Counted from the first letter of the stretch, positions 48,370 to 57,828 are shown. The stretch: DNA of 64,000 bases from Enterococcus gallinarum NBRC 100675 (GCF_001544275.1 NZ_BCQE01000005.1:1-64000), one strand, 5' to 3'. Numbers and translations: made by a program. The notes: generated by a model not told the origin, from the sequence alone.

Positions 48370-49352
48370 GCTTGCCCCATCTCCTTTTCCATCATTGCTC
48401 GTACAAACATCACTTCATCTTTTGGTAAGCACCATTCTGCACCTTTCAAATTTTTGGAAAACAGTTGGACAGCTGGATCTTCTTGCGAAGTATTCCTTGT
48501 GAGGATCAGATATTTGACTAGCTTTAGAACCGTTTGATTGTAGACATCAATATGCCAATGTTCTTCCATTAAACGACTCGCATGTTGAAGCAATTGAATG
48601 GCATCTTCACAGTGTTGCATATCTACCAAACATTCCGACAAATCCAATACAGCTCCTACTAAAACTGGTCGCAGTTCAGTAAAGTCAGTTGCATTTATTT
48701 TCTTTAATAAACAGCTTTCTAACAAAAAAATTTGTTTTTCTAAAGAAGAGGATTGCAATCCATAGCGATGTTTGATGCGCAACGTAGCCAAATATAAGAG
48801 ACTATCAAATAATGTATAAAAATCAGTTCCCAGAAAAAATGTTTCAAGCATCTCTAAACTTGCTTGTGGGACTTTCTGGTTCATACAGCCGAACACGAGG
48901 TCAGAATAGGCCAGCATAAGTTTAAACATCACATTATCCTCAGTAGAGGGACGAAATTTTTCTAACTCTTTTCTGACTTTGAGAAAGGTGACGAACATGT
49001 CCTCTTTCGTTGATAAAGAACTATAAATCAATACACTTAATAGATGAAGTTGTTCATCTGTTGACATAGCAAACATGTCTAACAATTCCGTATCTGATAT
49101 GCTCAACATTTTCTTGATTCCAACAACCAATTCGAAGGGCAGGTCGATCTCATATTGTACCCACCTATAATATCGTGAGCGAGATAACCCAATCTTTCTT
49201 TCAAAAGATTTCACAGATAGACCTTTACATTTGCGGATTTCTTCTAATTTCTCGCGATCAATATTGACAGCAACTACTGATGTATCAGGTATCTTTAAGT
49301 CTGGGTTGATCGTACTGATTAATCGACAAACGCTTAGTAATCTAGTTTCCAT
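48366..49352 (-). CDS. HTH plus helical-repeat protein in the adhesin operon
   Basis: A 328-residue protein from the ATG at 49352 (AAAGGA ten bases upstream). Residues 30-90 contain an XRE-like helix-turn-helix (LEEIRKCKGLSVKSFERKIGLSRSRYYRW). The rest is all-helical with TPR-like spacing, reminiscent of Rgg/PlcR peptide-responsive regulators. It is cotranscribed with gtf3 (four-base overlap) and could set adhesin or glycan expression in response to a signal. Whether it binds DNA or serves as a protein scaffold is open. Confidence 0.7.
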   Translation of the reverse strand: METRLLSVCRLISTINPDLKIPDTSVVAVNIDREKLEEIRKCKGLSVKSFERKIGLSRSRYYRWVQYEIDLPFELVVGIKKMLSISDTELLDMFAMSTDEQLHLLSVLIYSSLSTKEDMFVTFLKVRKELEKFRPSTEDNVMFKLMLAYSDLVFGCMNQKVPQASLEMLETFFLGTDFYTLFDSLLYLATLRIKHRYGLQSSSLEKQIFLLESCLLKKINATDFTELRPVLVGAVLDLSECLVDMQHCEDAIQLLQHASRLMEEHWHIDVYNQTVLKLVKYLILTRNTSQEDPAVQLFSKNLKGAEWCLPKDEVMFVRAMMEKEMGQA

Positions 49353-49398
49353 ATTTTTCAAATCCTTTTTTCTAAAATGCAGGACCTATTTCCAATTT

Positions 49399-49581
49399 TT
49401 ACTTCTGTAATGCTTCCAACAAAGAATAGACCAACGATCCAAGGATCACGATCGACATAACCAAGGAAAGCACGATGGTGACAGCTTTCCCTTTTTTTTT
49501 CTCTTCCGAGTGATCTCTTACGTTTTCTCGTTCTTCTTGAAATCCTGCTTGAATCGTTTTATCTAACTGATTATTTGCCAA
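49399..49581 (-). CDS. Small tail-anchored membrane protein, candidate Asp4/SecE-like subunit
   Basis: A 60-residue protein starting at TTG (49581), eight bases after GGAGAGG; a GTG at 49590 is the alternative but overlaps the ribosome-binding site. A charged N-terminal half (ERENVRDHSEEKKKGKA) is followed by one membrane helix (VTIVLSLVMSIVILGSLVYSLL) at the C-terminus. Streptococcal accessory Sec loci encode tiny Asp4 and Asp5 proteins that act like SecE and SecG. Size, topology and position make this a candidate for Asp4; sequence identity is not recognisable by eye. Confidence 0.55.
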   Translation of the reverse strand: MANNQLDKTIQAGFQEERENVRDHSEEKKKGKAVTIVLSLVMSIVILGSLVYSLLEALQK

Positions 49582-49664
49582 CGAAATCACCTCTCCCCAG
49601 TTTATTTCCAGCTAACAACTATGAAGAATACAGTGTTTAACTATTGGATTTGATCAGTTGCCAG

Positions 49665-50198
49665 CTATAGCGACTCACTCATTTCTGCAACGTTTTCTGT
49701 TGGTTCGTTTTCCTCTGTACCTGTATTAGCTTCTACTTCTGTTTCTTCTAATGAACGCAATTCATGAATCAGCTCTTGACTCAATTGACTCACTTCGCTA
49801 TCCTGTCTTTCTACGGTTGAGGTCAACATGTCAATGATCTGATCGGTTTCATTCAAGAAATACGTCCGAAGCATTTGCTTTTCAACCTCGTAAGCAGAAA
49901 AGAGTTTTTCATAAATCATTTGCAATCTGTTTTGCTCTTCCTGCTGCTGCTCAAAAGACGCATTGAATTGTTTTTTTAACGCTTGGATCTCATTTAGATC
50001 GATGTCATTTTCTGACTTATTGATCATTGCTTTCATCTCTTGATTGATCTGAATCAATTGATCAATCAATTCTTTTTGTTGATGCAGGATGCGCTTTGCT
50101 TCCTTCTGCTCATTCTCAAAAGAGAGCATGGATCCGCTGTTTTCTTTGATTAATGACATGATTTGCTCATACAATTCATTGGCCTTCATTTTCTTCAT
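49665..50198 (-). CDS. Coiled-coil protein, 177 residues, unknown function
   Basis: It starts eight bases after the short gtfB (AAAGGATGAAG upstream). Nearly all helical, with long Gln/Glu/Lys-rich heptads (QKEAKRILHQQKELIDQLIQ, LKKQFNASFEQQQEEQNRLQ) and an acidic tail of about 30 residues (EEVEANTGTEENEP-like). No signal peptide or membrane span. Its place right after gtfB suggests a role with the glycosylation or export complex. I do not recognise a family. Confidence 0.75.
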   Translation of the reverse strand: MKKMKANELYEQIMSLIKENSGSMLSFENEQKEAKRILHQQKELIDQLIQINQEMKAMINKSENDIDLNEIQALKKQFNASFEQQQEEQNRLQMIYEKLFSAYEVEKQMLRTYFLNETDQIIDMLTSTVERQDSEVSQLSQELIHELRSLEETEVEANTGTEENEPTENVAEMSESL

Positions 50199-50205
50199 TT
50201 CGTCT

Positions 50206-51054
50206 TCATCCTTTCAAGACAACTTTGTCCATGCAAACATTCTTATTTGCCAATAGTTGATAATTCTTCTGATCCACTTCCACCCTATGGATGTAAGAGA
50301 TGTGATCATCTAAAATACTCATTAAATTCCCTTTGATATTCCCTTTGCCATCAAGAGGCGACTCTTCCAGATACAGGGTATTTCTTGATTTAGATGTTGC
50401 TAAAGCGAACAATTCTAATCCCATGTATGAAATTCCCACGGTATCATTTTCTGTTAACCGCAAAGCTAACTGTTCCCGAATGAAATCAAGTGTTGTATTA
50501 AATTTTTGGGTTACCTTCAATGTTGCGGTATCACGAATCGTGACCAAGTTGATTGCTCCTTGATAAAAGTAATAATTCAAGATGCTTTGCTGCTGATCAT
50601 TGAAAAAAGCAATCTCTTGAACCTGATCGTTACAATAATAAATAGTTGAGAATAATTTCCCGTCAGCGGCATATTCTTCAATGAAGTCTGTCGTGCCATC
50701 CGGATAGAAGTACCGAACCTCTTTGACATGTCTTCTAGTCATAGGGTATAAGCTCACTTTGCCTATTTCATCTCCGTCTGTAATCAACGAAATGGTACGA
50801 TCTTCGTTCATATAGACTTCTGTACAATAAGCCGTTGGGACTTGGTTAAAAAATAAAAAGGTTTCTGGATCGTGGCTCCGTTGTGTGACTTGATCTAAAA
50901 TATTTATTCCCTGCACCGCTTCTTTTTGAAGCATCGCTTGAAAATTTGGACTTGGGGAGATAGACAACACTTGGTTTCCTTCTTTGATTCGTGATCTTTG
51001 TGACATCCATATCCGGTCATTGGGTCGGATCACAGTGACTAATTCATAATGCAT
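50206..51054 (-). CDS. gtfB: Short GtfB-like glycosylation chaperone
   Basis: GtfB normally binds GtfA and the unglycosylated adhesin and lacks catalysis itself; family members are about 440 residues. This one is only 282 residues. It keeps the beta-meander region (VRYFYPDGTTDFIEEYAADG, KLFSTIYYCNDQVQEIAFFN) and the start of the following Rossmann half, then stops at VCMDKVVLKG. The next gene begins eight bases later, and no GtfB-like continuation is seen in other frames. It overlaps gtfA by 11 bases. Assignment rests on position, the meander pattern and pairing with gtfA. Confidence 0.65.
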   Translation of the reverse strand: MHYELVTVIRPNDRIWMSQRSRIKEGNQVLSISPSPNFQAMLQKEAVQGINILDQVTQRSHDPETFLFFNQVPTAYCTEVYMNEDRTISLITDGDEIGKVSLYPMTRRHVKEVRYFYPDGTTDFIEEYAADGKLFSTIYYCNDQVQEIAFFNDQQQSILNYYFYQGAINLVTIRDTATLKVTQKFNTTLDFIREQLALRLTENDTVGISYMGLELFALATSKSRNTLYLEESPLDGKGNIKGNLMSILDDHISYIHRVEVDQKNYQLLANKNVCMDKVVLKG

Positions 51055-52483
51055 CGATCAACTCACTCCATTTCTCTGCAATTATCGAGTCTTGAAACAT
51101 CCGGACAGACTTGCGGGTGTTGGCTTTAAGTTGGTTTAAATCAGTAGCGACTAACTGACGAATTCCTTCTGTTAGTTGCTGGACATTGTAGGTATCATCA
51201 TTTCTGGAAAAGTCTTTCAAATACCCGTTGACCCCTTCTTTGATCAACTCCATCGCCCCAAAACGTGCCTTGTACGTCACAATTGGTAATCCCGCATTCA
51301 ATGCTTCGATATAGGTCAATCCAAATCCTTCTGAAAAAGAGCCAGAAATAAAAGCATCATAATTGGGATATACCTCATTGATCGCATGAGAGTGGCCTTT
51401 TAATTGAATATATTCTTCTGCATTTAGCTCCTTGATTATTGCGTTCAACTTGCTTTCTTCTCCGCCTTGACCATAGATATCTAAAGAGAGGGTTGGATGT
51501 TCTTTTTTTGCTGCAGCAATTGCACGTATCACAAGATCAATGTGCTTTTCTGATGCCAAGCGAGAGACCGTCACAAACTTCTCCGCCTGTTGTTTGCCTA
51601 TTTCAAATGATTCTTCTGCCATATCGCGAATCCCCCCCACAGGGATCGTCACAATTTTTTTGGATTCGTTCGGAAAATCGATCAGTAGATCTTGTCTCTG
51701 CAATTCTGTCGCAACAACGATGTGAGCAACTTGCTCTAAATGCGTCAATGCAAATTCATAATAATTGTTCCAAAGAGGCGCACAAGGTACATCGCGATCA
51801 GATAAATGATCAGCATGTACTATTTCGATCAATTTGATTTCCGGAGGACAATGATCATATAAGGCGGCCTCACTTTCTTCTCCTCGATCAATGATGATAG
51901 TTTTGGTTTCTGGGAACTCTTCCATCAATTGTTTAAAGAAAAAGCGTTGCAGCAAGACTTCATTTCTAAAGAACCGATGTTTGCCCTTAAAAGCAAACAA
52001 GTGAATATTCGTCATCACTCTTCCTCGATGAGGATCATTGCGATAGCTGTACATGATTTTTCTTTGATTCGTTCGATAGTCAAAAATCTCTACCCGATAA
52101 TCTGAAACTAGCAATAACCCTTCTTTTTTTCGGCTAGGGGATTTTTCCATGTGCTCAACGATCTTCAATCCTGATGATGTGATGGTTTCTTTAATTCTAT
52201 GCGTGTTCGTGGCGTCTACTAAGAGATCTTGTTTCGCGGTAAAAGCCGCTTTAGCTCCTTGTCTTAAATAGTCACCTTCTAGGGCAAAATATTCCCACAT
52301 GGAGATGACTTTATTGTCTGGTATCTTCCAAGCTGCCATCGCTTCATGAAGATTCTTTACTAATTCCATAAAAATATATTTATACGGAATATTTTTTCTA
52401 TCAAAACAAGCAGCACGATAGAACTGTGCATGTTCCACGCCAGAATTGCCGATTCCCATTGCTTTATTTACAAAAAAATTCAT
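51044..52483 (-). CDS. gtfA: Accessory Sec glycosyltransferase GtfA (O-GlcNAc transferase)
   Basis: A 479-residue cytoplasmic GT4-type enzyme that, with GtfB, attaches GlcNAc to Ser/Thr of the serine-rich repeat adhesin. The N-terminus FFVNKAMGIGNSGVEHAQFY is typical. Residues 100-230 hold the inserted beta-meander domain. The EX7E motif EGFGLTYIE (Glu385 and Glu393) and VSRLASEKHIDLVIRA are intact, so it should be active. GGGGG lies five bases before the ATG. Confidence 0.95.
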   Translation of the reverse strand: MNFFVNKAMGIGNSGVEHAQFYRAACFDRKNIPYKYIFMELVKNLHEAMAAWKIPDNKVISMWEYFALEGDYLRQGAKAAFTAKQDLLVDATNTHRIKETITSSGLKIVEHMEKSPSRKKEGLLLVSDYRVEIFDYRTNQRKIMYSYRNDPHRGRVMTNIHLFAFKGKHRFFRNEVLLQRFFFKQLMEEFPETKTIIIDRGEESEAALYDHCPPEIKLIEIVHADHLSDRDVPCAPLWNNYYEFALTHLEQVAHIVVATELQRQDLLIDFPNESKKIVTIPVGGIRDMAEESFEIGKQQAEKFVTVSRLASEKHIDLVIRAIAAAKKEHPTLSLDIYGQGGEESKLNAIIKELNAEEYIQLKGHSHAINEVYPNYDAFISGSFSEGFGLTYIEALNAGLPIVTYKARFGAMELIKEGVNGYLKDFSRNDDTYNVQQLTEGIRQLVATDLNQLKANTRKSVRMFQDSIIAEKWSELIDAL

Positions 52484-52499
52484 GATGTCCCCCTTTTAT

Positions 52500-53393
52500 T
52501 TAGGTTGATTTTTTTCTATTTTCTTTTAAATTTTCTAATACATTCAGTGCCCTTCGATTAAGTACGATTTTTTTCTGCAAACGATGCATAAGCTCAGTTG
52601 ACTCAGTTTCTTTGTTTGGTTTTGCAAATAATAAAGCCAGTATGGAAAAATCATCGTGATAACAGGATTCCAGTAAAGAAAAATTTTGTCCCATTTTAAG
52701 GGTGATTTGATCAGGATTATCGATTCGCTGATAGATTTGTTCAAGCAAAACTTCCAAAAACGATGAAGCAGCCGTAACACCTGGTTCAATAAATATTCCC
52801 GCTTCACAATCAGGAAGTGAATATTCTTTGACATAACTATTCTGTTTTTCGAATACGACCGATAATGCAGCACTTTCCCCCACCAACGGAGTAACTGCAA
52901 CAATGTTTGCTCCTGAGTTTGAGTCTGAGTTTGCTCCTATAGGAACCACCGCCAAAGCTTGGTTCTCCTTAGTGGATAAAACCAATTCCTTAAAAAGAAT
53001 TTGTTGGTGCTTTTTGTTTACCATATGAATTTGGTAATCAGTGGCATTTTGTGGAAAGCGGAAGCTCTCCTGGTTTGTTTCGAAAACCAGTTTTTCAAGA
53101 AAAAAACCGTCTTTACCAAAAAATTCTACCAGCAGCTGGACTGCTTCCTTACGATCGAATTCAGCATGAAGTGTTAACTCGTACTCGTGTCCAGGCAGCA
53201 GCATCGGCAACATAGGTGATTTTCGACTACTGTGAAATTCTGTTTTCGAATACCAGGACTTAATACTGACGCCAGGAGGCATCAGAGGTGAAGAATAAGC
53301 GACGTCACCAGAGGATGTGTAGGCTATTTTTGCGCCATAATTGTAATTATCATTAAAGTCGATCCCCCACTTGATACGGTACATGCTATTCAT
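52500..53393 (-). CDS. asp3: Accessory Sec system protein Asp3
   Basis: A 297-residue cytoplasmic component that binds Asp1 and Asp2 and nascent adhesin. The N-terminus YRIKWGIDFNDNYNYGAKIAY, followed by SSPLMPPGVSIKSWYSKTEFH, is characteristic of the family; a Gly/Asn/Ser linker near residue 165 separates a C-terminal extension. Starts at 53405 or 53393 are both possible; the latter has GGGGGAG just upstream. It follows asp2 closely. Confidence 0.9.
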   Translation of the reverse strand: MNSMYRIKWGIDFNDNYNYGAKIAYTSSGDVAYSSPLMPPGVSIKSWYSKTEFHSSRKSPMLPMLLPGHEYELTLHAEFDRKEAVQLLVEFFGKDGFFLEKLVFETNQESFRFPQNATDYQIHMVNKKHQQILFKELVLSTKENQALAVVPIGANSDSNSGANIVAVTPLVGESAALSVVFEKQNSYVKEYSLPDCEAGIFIEPGVTAASSFLEVLLEQIYQRIDNPDQITLKMGQNFSLLESCYHDDFSILALLFAKPNKETESTELMHRLQKKIVLNRRALNVLENLKENRKKST

Positions 53394-53408
53394 CGACTCC
53401 CCCATTTC

Positions 53409-55001
53409 TTATAAAATTTTCTTGATATTCCGATGAAATGTATGCACAAGAATATTTTTGTATTGTTTCAAAAACCAATTGTTGATGGCGGGACTATTGT
53501 CGTTATGACGGCCTATCATGCCTTTATATAGAACACGAGTCATGGGAAAATTGTTTTTTAAAAATTCAAATAACATTGGAAATGCCTCCATGTCATAATC
53601 GTCTTGTTTCATGTAGGCGATAGCAAATGTCGTTTGCCTGTAGTCTCCACTTTTAAACTTTTCCCAGAAACGTCCATTCAATTGACTACTTGCTTCTTCT
53701 GAAACATTCCCAATATTGTAAAGCAACATATCCAATGAGGTTGGAAATCCTGTTGGCCGATTGATGCGTTCATTGAGTGCAATAGAACCAAGATTCGTCA
53801 ACGGTTTCCCCACGATGACACTGTTTGGACTCAAATCACTCGCATAATAAAGAGCGCCGAAAGTGCCCATCGACAATCCAGATAAAATGAGATCCGACTT
53901 TTGAAATCCCAACAATGCTAGTTTTTCTAATATGATTGTTACGATTTCTTGTTCAAATTTCTGGCTGCCTAGATAGAAATTCCCTCCTTCTAAACGGGGG
54001 TCACCAATCAGTAGAAAAGGACAGCCCATGCTCCCCATCATTCCACGGCCTTCGAATCCTTCAGCAGAGCGATATCCGGAAAAATAAACCGCTAATGGAG
54101 GTTTTAGGTCTCCTGGATTAAAGTAATAGATCACTTCTCCGCCCAGATGCTCATCATCCCGGATCCGGCCTCCGCCTGGAATCATGACACTTTCATCTGC
54201 CATTGCTCGTCGCAAGTGCATTTGTCCGAGCGTAAATTGCCCTTGATTTCCTTTGGCATACAATGAGACGTTGATGTATGCCTGTTGATCCAATTTGAAG
54301 TAAATCGGATCCCCATTTAGAATGCGATCGTGGGCGATCTCAATCACTTGGATGACCTGATTTGTGTTTTCTTTGATGAAAAAAAGTTTGATCTTCAGTA
54401 TCGCCTCTCCTTGGATATTTGCGATCTCGGGATAAAAACATGTCCGTTCCTCTTTAGGGATCAGGTTCGTCATCTTCCAAGTAATGATTTGCTGATAATC
54501 CGGTGTCAATTGGGCCTTTACCTGACAAGCTGCATGCCCTTCTTTAGTGATCTGCAACGATACATCTTTATTAAATTTCATATGATCCATCGATAACTTA
54601 TATCCTTGCTGCTTCGCTGAAAATTGTTCATTGATGCTACTAAAAACATTTTCCAACTGTTTTTCATCAAACATCTCCGCAGCTTTTAATGTGAAGAGCG
54701 TTTGAACTTCGGGAGACATCTGACATTTTTTTTCGTAAAAGATTTGATAGGCTGGCAGTTGTTCCAATAGCTCCATGTTTTCAAGAATCGCCGCATCCTT
54801 CTCTAGTAGAAAAAGGGCTCGATGGTACTTGCTGTTATATTTGTCTTTCTCGAACAGCTGCAGTTCCTGCTCATCTTTTCTGAAATCATAGACTAACGGA
54901 AGCCATTGATAAACAAACAAAGGAGAAAGCTGTTTTTGCCACTCTGAAGAAACAGCTGCAGCCGCAACATGGAATATCTTTATTTGTTTAGACGACGCCA
55001 T
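53409..55001 (-). CDS. asp2: Accessory Sec system protein Asp2 (glycan acetyltransferase)
   Basis: A 530-residue protein from the ATG at 55001 (GGAGGG nine bases upstream; it overlaps asp1 by 14 bases). It has an alpha/beta-hydrolase-type catalytic domain with the nucleophile in SGLSMGTFGALYY (about Ser377), and RHNDNSPAINNWF (about His499) near the C-terminus. In streptococci Asp2 both O-acetylates GlcNAc on the adhesin and is needed for export. Catalytic residues are conserved here. Confidence 0.93.
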   Translation of the reverse strand: MASSKQIKIFHVAAAAVSSEWQKQLSPLFVYQWLPLVYDFRKDEQELQLFEKDKYNSKYHRALFLLEKDAAILENMELLEQLPAYQIFYEKKCQMSPEVQTLFTLKAAEMFDEKQLENVFSSINEQFSAKQQGYKLSMDHMKFNKDVSLQITKEGHAACQVKAQLTPDYQQIITWKMTNLIPKEERTCFYPEIANIQGEAILKIKLFFIKENTNQVIQVIEIAHDRILNGDPIYFKLDQQAYINVSLYAKGNQGQFTLGQMHLRRAMADESVMIPGGGRIRDDEHLGGEVIYYFNPGDLKPPLAVYFSGYRSAEGFEGRGMMGSMGCPFLLIGDPRLEGGNFYLGSQKFEQEIVTIILEKLALLGFQKSDLILSGLSMGTFGALYYASDLSPNSVIVGKPLTNLGSIALNERINRPTGFPTSLDMLLYNIGNVSEEASSQLNGRFWEKFKSGDYRQTTFAIAYMKQDDYDMEAFPMLFEFLKNNFPMTRVLYKGMIGRHNDNSPAINNWFLKQYKNILVHTFHRNIKKIL

Positions 55002-56589
55002 AGAGCAGATCCCTCCATTGTTTGATGACATTTTCTTCGCTAAATCGTTCAATATAACTGATATTTTCTACTAACGCTTGGTTCCAATTGTTTAAATCAT
55101 CCATATAAAAAGCGATTGCTGGATCTAGGTCTCTGATTTGACCAATGATTTGCCCATTCTTTTGGTCATCAACATAATCGGTTTTCTTCCTAACGAGCTG
55201 AGGAATTCCTGCGCTTACTGCCAATGCTTGTTTCTGCACATCAACTTCAGCAGACAAATCAATATACAAACGTGTCTCATTGAAATCCTGTCGAATCGTC
55301 GTGAGGTGAGAATCCAATCGAAAGTGAATCCTGAAATTAACGTCAACTGCTTCTACCAGATTTCTCCAGTTTTCGCTTTCTCGAATCTCTTCAATCGCCT
55401 CTTCATCTGTTTTAAATAACTTCTTCGCTTTTTTTGCTTCAAAATACTTCAATACCTTCTGATACTCCTCAGATTCACTATCGACACCAAAGTGAGTATC
55501 AATCATTTCTTTTTGTGCTTCACGTAAAACGACTTCGCTTTGGAATGTCGTCGTTTCGATAATTAAGTCATAACGATCATTTTGAATGACTTTTTGCAGC
55601 AATGAGTGATGGATTCTCAGAACGTCTTCGTTAAGCTCACCGGCGTTCCAATAAAGAACCAGCTGCGGAATGGAGTTGCTATTGCCTAGATGGAAAGAAG
55701 TTGTGTAAATAGGTATGCGCTGTATACGAGATGGGTCATTGACACCGGAATGTCTCATTAAAGATAAGAGCGCTGTTTGATTACTAGTGGAATCAGTAAT
55801 AATTTTATTTTCGGCTGCCCACAATTCTGCTTTTTCCTCTGGTGCACACATTGAAAGTTGGTGAGCATCAGAAACGATCTGAATCACTCGCTTTCGTTGC
55901 TCATTCGTTTTGACCAATCGCAGATTCCGCTCATTTGTCAAACAGATCAGTTGATCTTCGGATTCACTGTTCCATTGAAATTGATTCATCATTTCTAAGA
56001 GAAGATCCTCCATACTTCGATACTGACTTTTCTTTAATCCAATTCTTTGAGGATCAATCAGCTCAACATGCGGATTTTCTCCAAAGTATTCCACACATTT
56101 TTCCATTCCCGATTCGTTATAATAAATCCTCTTTACTTGTTCCCCCTTATCTGTCTGCAATGATTTTGCAGAAATAAATCCTCGATCATCGAAGAAGAGA
56201 ATTTGTCGGTAAGGGTCCGTCATTAAATACATTTGTTCCGCAAAGCCAAAAGCATTGAAACGAATTTCACCAAATGGTTGATCTTCCTTGATCAGCGTGA
56301 TACCAAAAGGCGTATAGACTTTCTCCACATTATGAGAAAGAGGCAAGTCATCTACATCTAAAGGAAACCCATTGCTCTTGTGAATATCTTGCAAGCGATC
56401 GTAAAGCGAAGTCATCTGAGCTGCTTCTAACCCATACGCATGCATCTGATAGCGTAAAAACGGGATATGTTCCAATAACAATAAGTGGTACGGTTCTCGA
56501 TTGTTCTTGAAAAGCTGAATGACATTCATCATGTAGTCACTTTCTAAATTGCCGCTGCTGGTCGTCCAATCGGGAATAAAATAATTCAA
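54988..56589 (-). CDS. asp1: Accessory Sec system protein Asp1
   Basis: A 533-residue protein that, with Asp2 and Asp3, targets the adhesin to SecA2. The start is a TTG at 56589, seven bases after AGGAGG, giving the standard NYFIPDW N-terminus; an ATG at 56607 lies over that ribosome-binding site. Asp1 has a GT-B-like fold without catalytic residues. The C-terminal EENVIKQWRDLLYG region matches the family end. The asp2 start lies within its last codons. Confidence 0.92.
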   Translation of the reverse strand: MNYFIPDWTTSSGNLESDYMMNVIQLFKNNREPYHLLLLEHIPFLRYQMHAYGLEAAQMTSLYDRLQDIHKSNGFPLDVDDLPLSHNVEKVYTPFGITLIKEDQPFGEIRFNAFGFAEQMYLMTDPYRQILFFDDRGFISAKSLQTDKGEQVKRIYYNESGMEKCVEYFGENPHVELIDPQRIGLKKSQYRSMEDLLLEMMNQFQWNSESEDQLICLTNERNLRLVKTNEQRKRVIQIVSDAHQLSMCAPEEKAELWAAENKIITDSTSNQTALLSLMRHSGVNDPSRIQRIPIYTTSFHLGNSNSIPQLVLYWNAGELNEDVLRIHHSLLQKVIQNDRYDLIIETTTFQSEVVLREAQKEMIDTHFGVDSESEEYQKVLKYFEAKKAKKLFKTDEEAIEEIRESENWRNLVEAVDVNFRIHFRLDSHLTTIRQDFNETRLYIDLSAEVDVQKQALAVSAGIPQLVRKKTDYVDDQKNGQIIGQIRDLDPAIAFYMDDLNNWNQALVENISYIERFSEENVIKQWRDLLYGVV

Positions 56590-56610
56590 AGAATTGCCTC
56601 CTAACATCCT

Positions 56611-57828
56611 CTAAAAAATCCGGTAAGTGCGTCTGGAAAAGAGGAAGCGTATTTCATTTGTGATAGTTTCCAAAATAATAATCAACATAAAAATACTTCC
56701 AAAATAAAAAGCCAAGTTGGAAATGATCTGATTTTGCAACCCAATCAATAATGGAATCATTGAAATGATCACAAGATAACTGTTGCCAAGCAATGCAACC
56801 GTAGATAATCGCTTCAATATATATCTCTCCGTCTGTTTACCAGGTGCAATATTTAAAATATAGTCTCCTGTCTCTTTAAGATTTTTGGCTATATCGTAGG
56901 GTCGAACGTTAATAAAACTAAATCCATAACCTAAAACATAGAGAATCAGACCATAAGTGAAAACACCCCGCACATTATTAAATGAAAAGTAAGTCGTAAT
57001 AAAATTCGAAAAGCCTGTGTCTCCCCACTTTTCATTCAAGAGTAAAAGCTGCGGCATTGAAAAGACGGTTACCGCAAACATAAACGGCATCGCTCCTGCG
57101 GGCAAAAGACGAATGGGAATGTACGAATTGTTGAAGCGACTATCAATACCTGTCCGTTCAATATTGATGCGGTATTCTGCACTGTAAAGGAAAAGCGTTA
57201 GATAAATAAAGATTAAAGTCACTATAACCAAACCAATCATAAAGTTTTGACTCAAGTGGACGGATTCCGTTTGTCCCGAAATTAACATAGCTGGGATATT
57301 CATCAATAGACCTGGAACGATAAACAAGCTTTGACCACCGATTCCTTTGTCGATATTGATATCGGCTAGCCACGCAACGAACAATCCTCCAGCAGTCAAA
57401 ATAAGGACTGCTCCTAAAAACAACAAGACAACGGATCCCCCAACAGCTTTTTGATCGATCATTGATGAACGAAATTTTAACGCTAATGCGCAACTTTGAA
57501 GGACAGCAAATAAAAGAGTCAAACAACGTTGAATATAGCCAATTCTTTTTGTGGAAAGATTTCCGATACTTTCTGTATCAATCATGCTGATCGTTGTCCA
57601 GATGATCAGAGCAGTCATGTACGGTCCCATGCCTAAAGAAAAAAGCGTTGGAACAGTGAAATTTCCACCGGTTGATGTTGCTAAGAATTTCAGAATCAAG
57701 CTAGTTGATTCCTCTGGTATCTTTTCTGAAATAAAAAAAGGAATCGGAATATGCTTTCCTATCTCAACGATGAACAACAGGAAGAAACTCGCGATGATCC
57801 TACGAATAAGTTCTTTTTGATTCTTCAT
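56611..57828 (-). CDS. secY2: Accessory preprotein translocase channel SecY2
   Basis: A 405-residue channel with about ten membrane segments, the dedicated pore for the glycosylated adhesin. The start is taken at the ATG at 57828 (MKNQKELIRR) with GGAG six bases upstream. SecY-like features are ATSTGGNFTVPTLFSLGMGPYM, the plug/TM2 region, and RPYDIAKNLKETGDYILNIAPG. Overall it is divergent from housekeeping SecY, as expected. It is the first gene of the minus-strand operon and its stop is 21 bases before the asp1 start. Confidence 0.95.
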   Translation of the reverse strand: MKNQKELIRRIIASFFLLFIVEIGKHIPIPFFISEKIPEESTSLILKFLATSTGGNFTVPTLFSLGMGPYMTALIIWTTISMIDTESIGNLSTKRIGYIQRCLTLLFAVLQSCALALKFRSSMIDQKAVGGSVVLLFLGAVLILTAGGLFVAWLADINIDKGIGGQSLFIVPGLLMNIPAMLISGQTESVHLSQNFMIGLVIVTLIFIYLTLFLYSAEYRINIERTGIDSRFNNSYIPIRLLPAGAMPFMFAVTVFSMPQLLLLNEKWGDTGFSNFITTYFSFNNVRGVFTYGLILYVLGYGFSFINVRPYDIAKNLKETGDYILNIAPGKQTERYILKRLSTVALLGNSYLVIISMIPLLIGLQNQIISNLAFYFGSIFMLIIILETITNEIRFLFSRRTYRIF

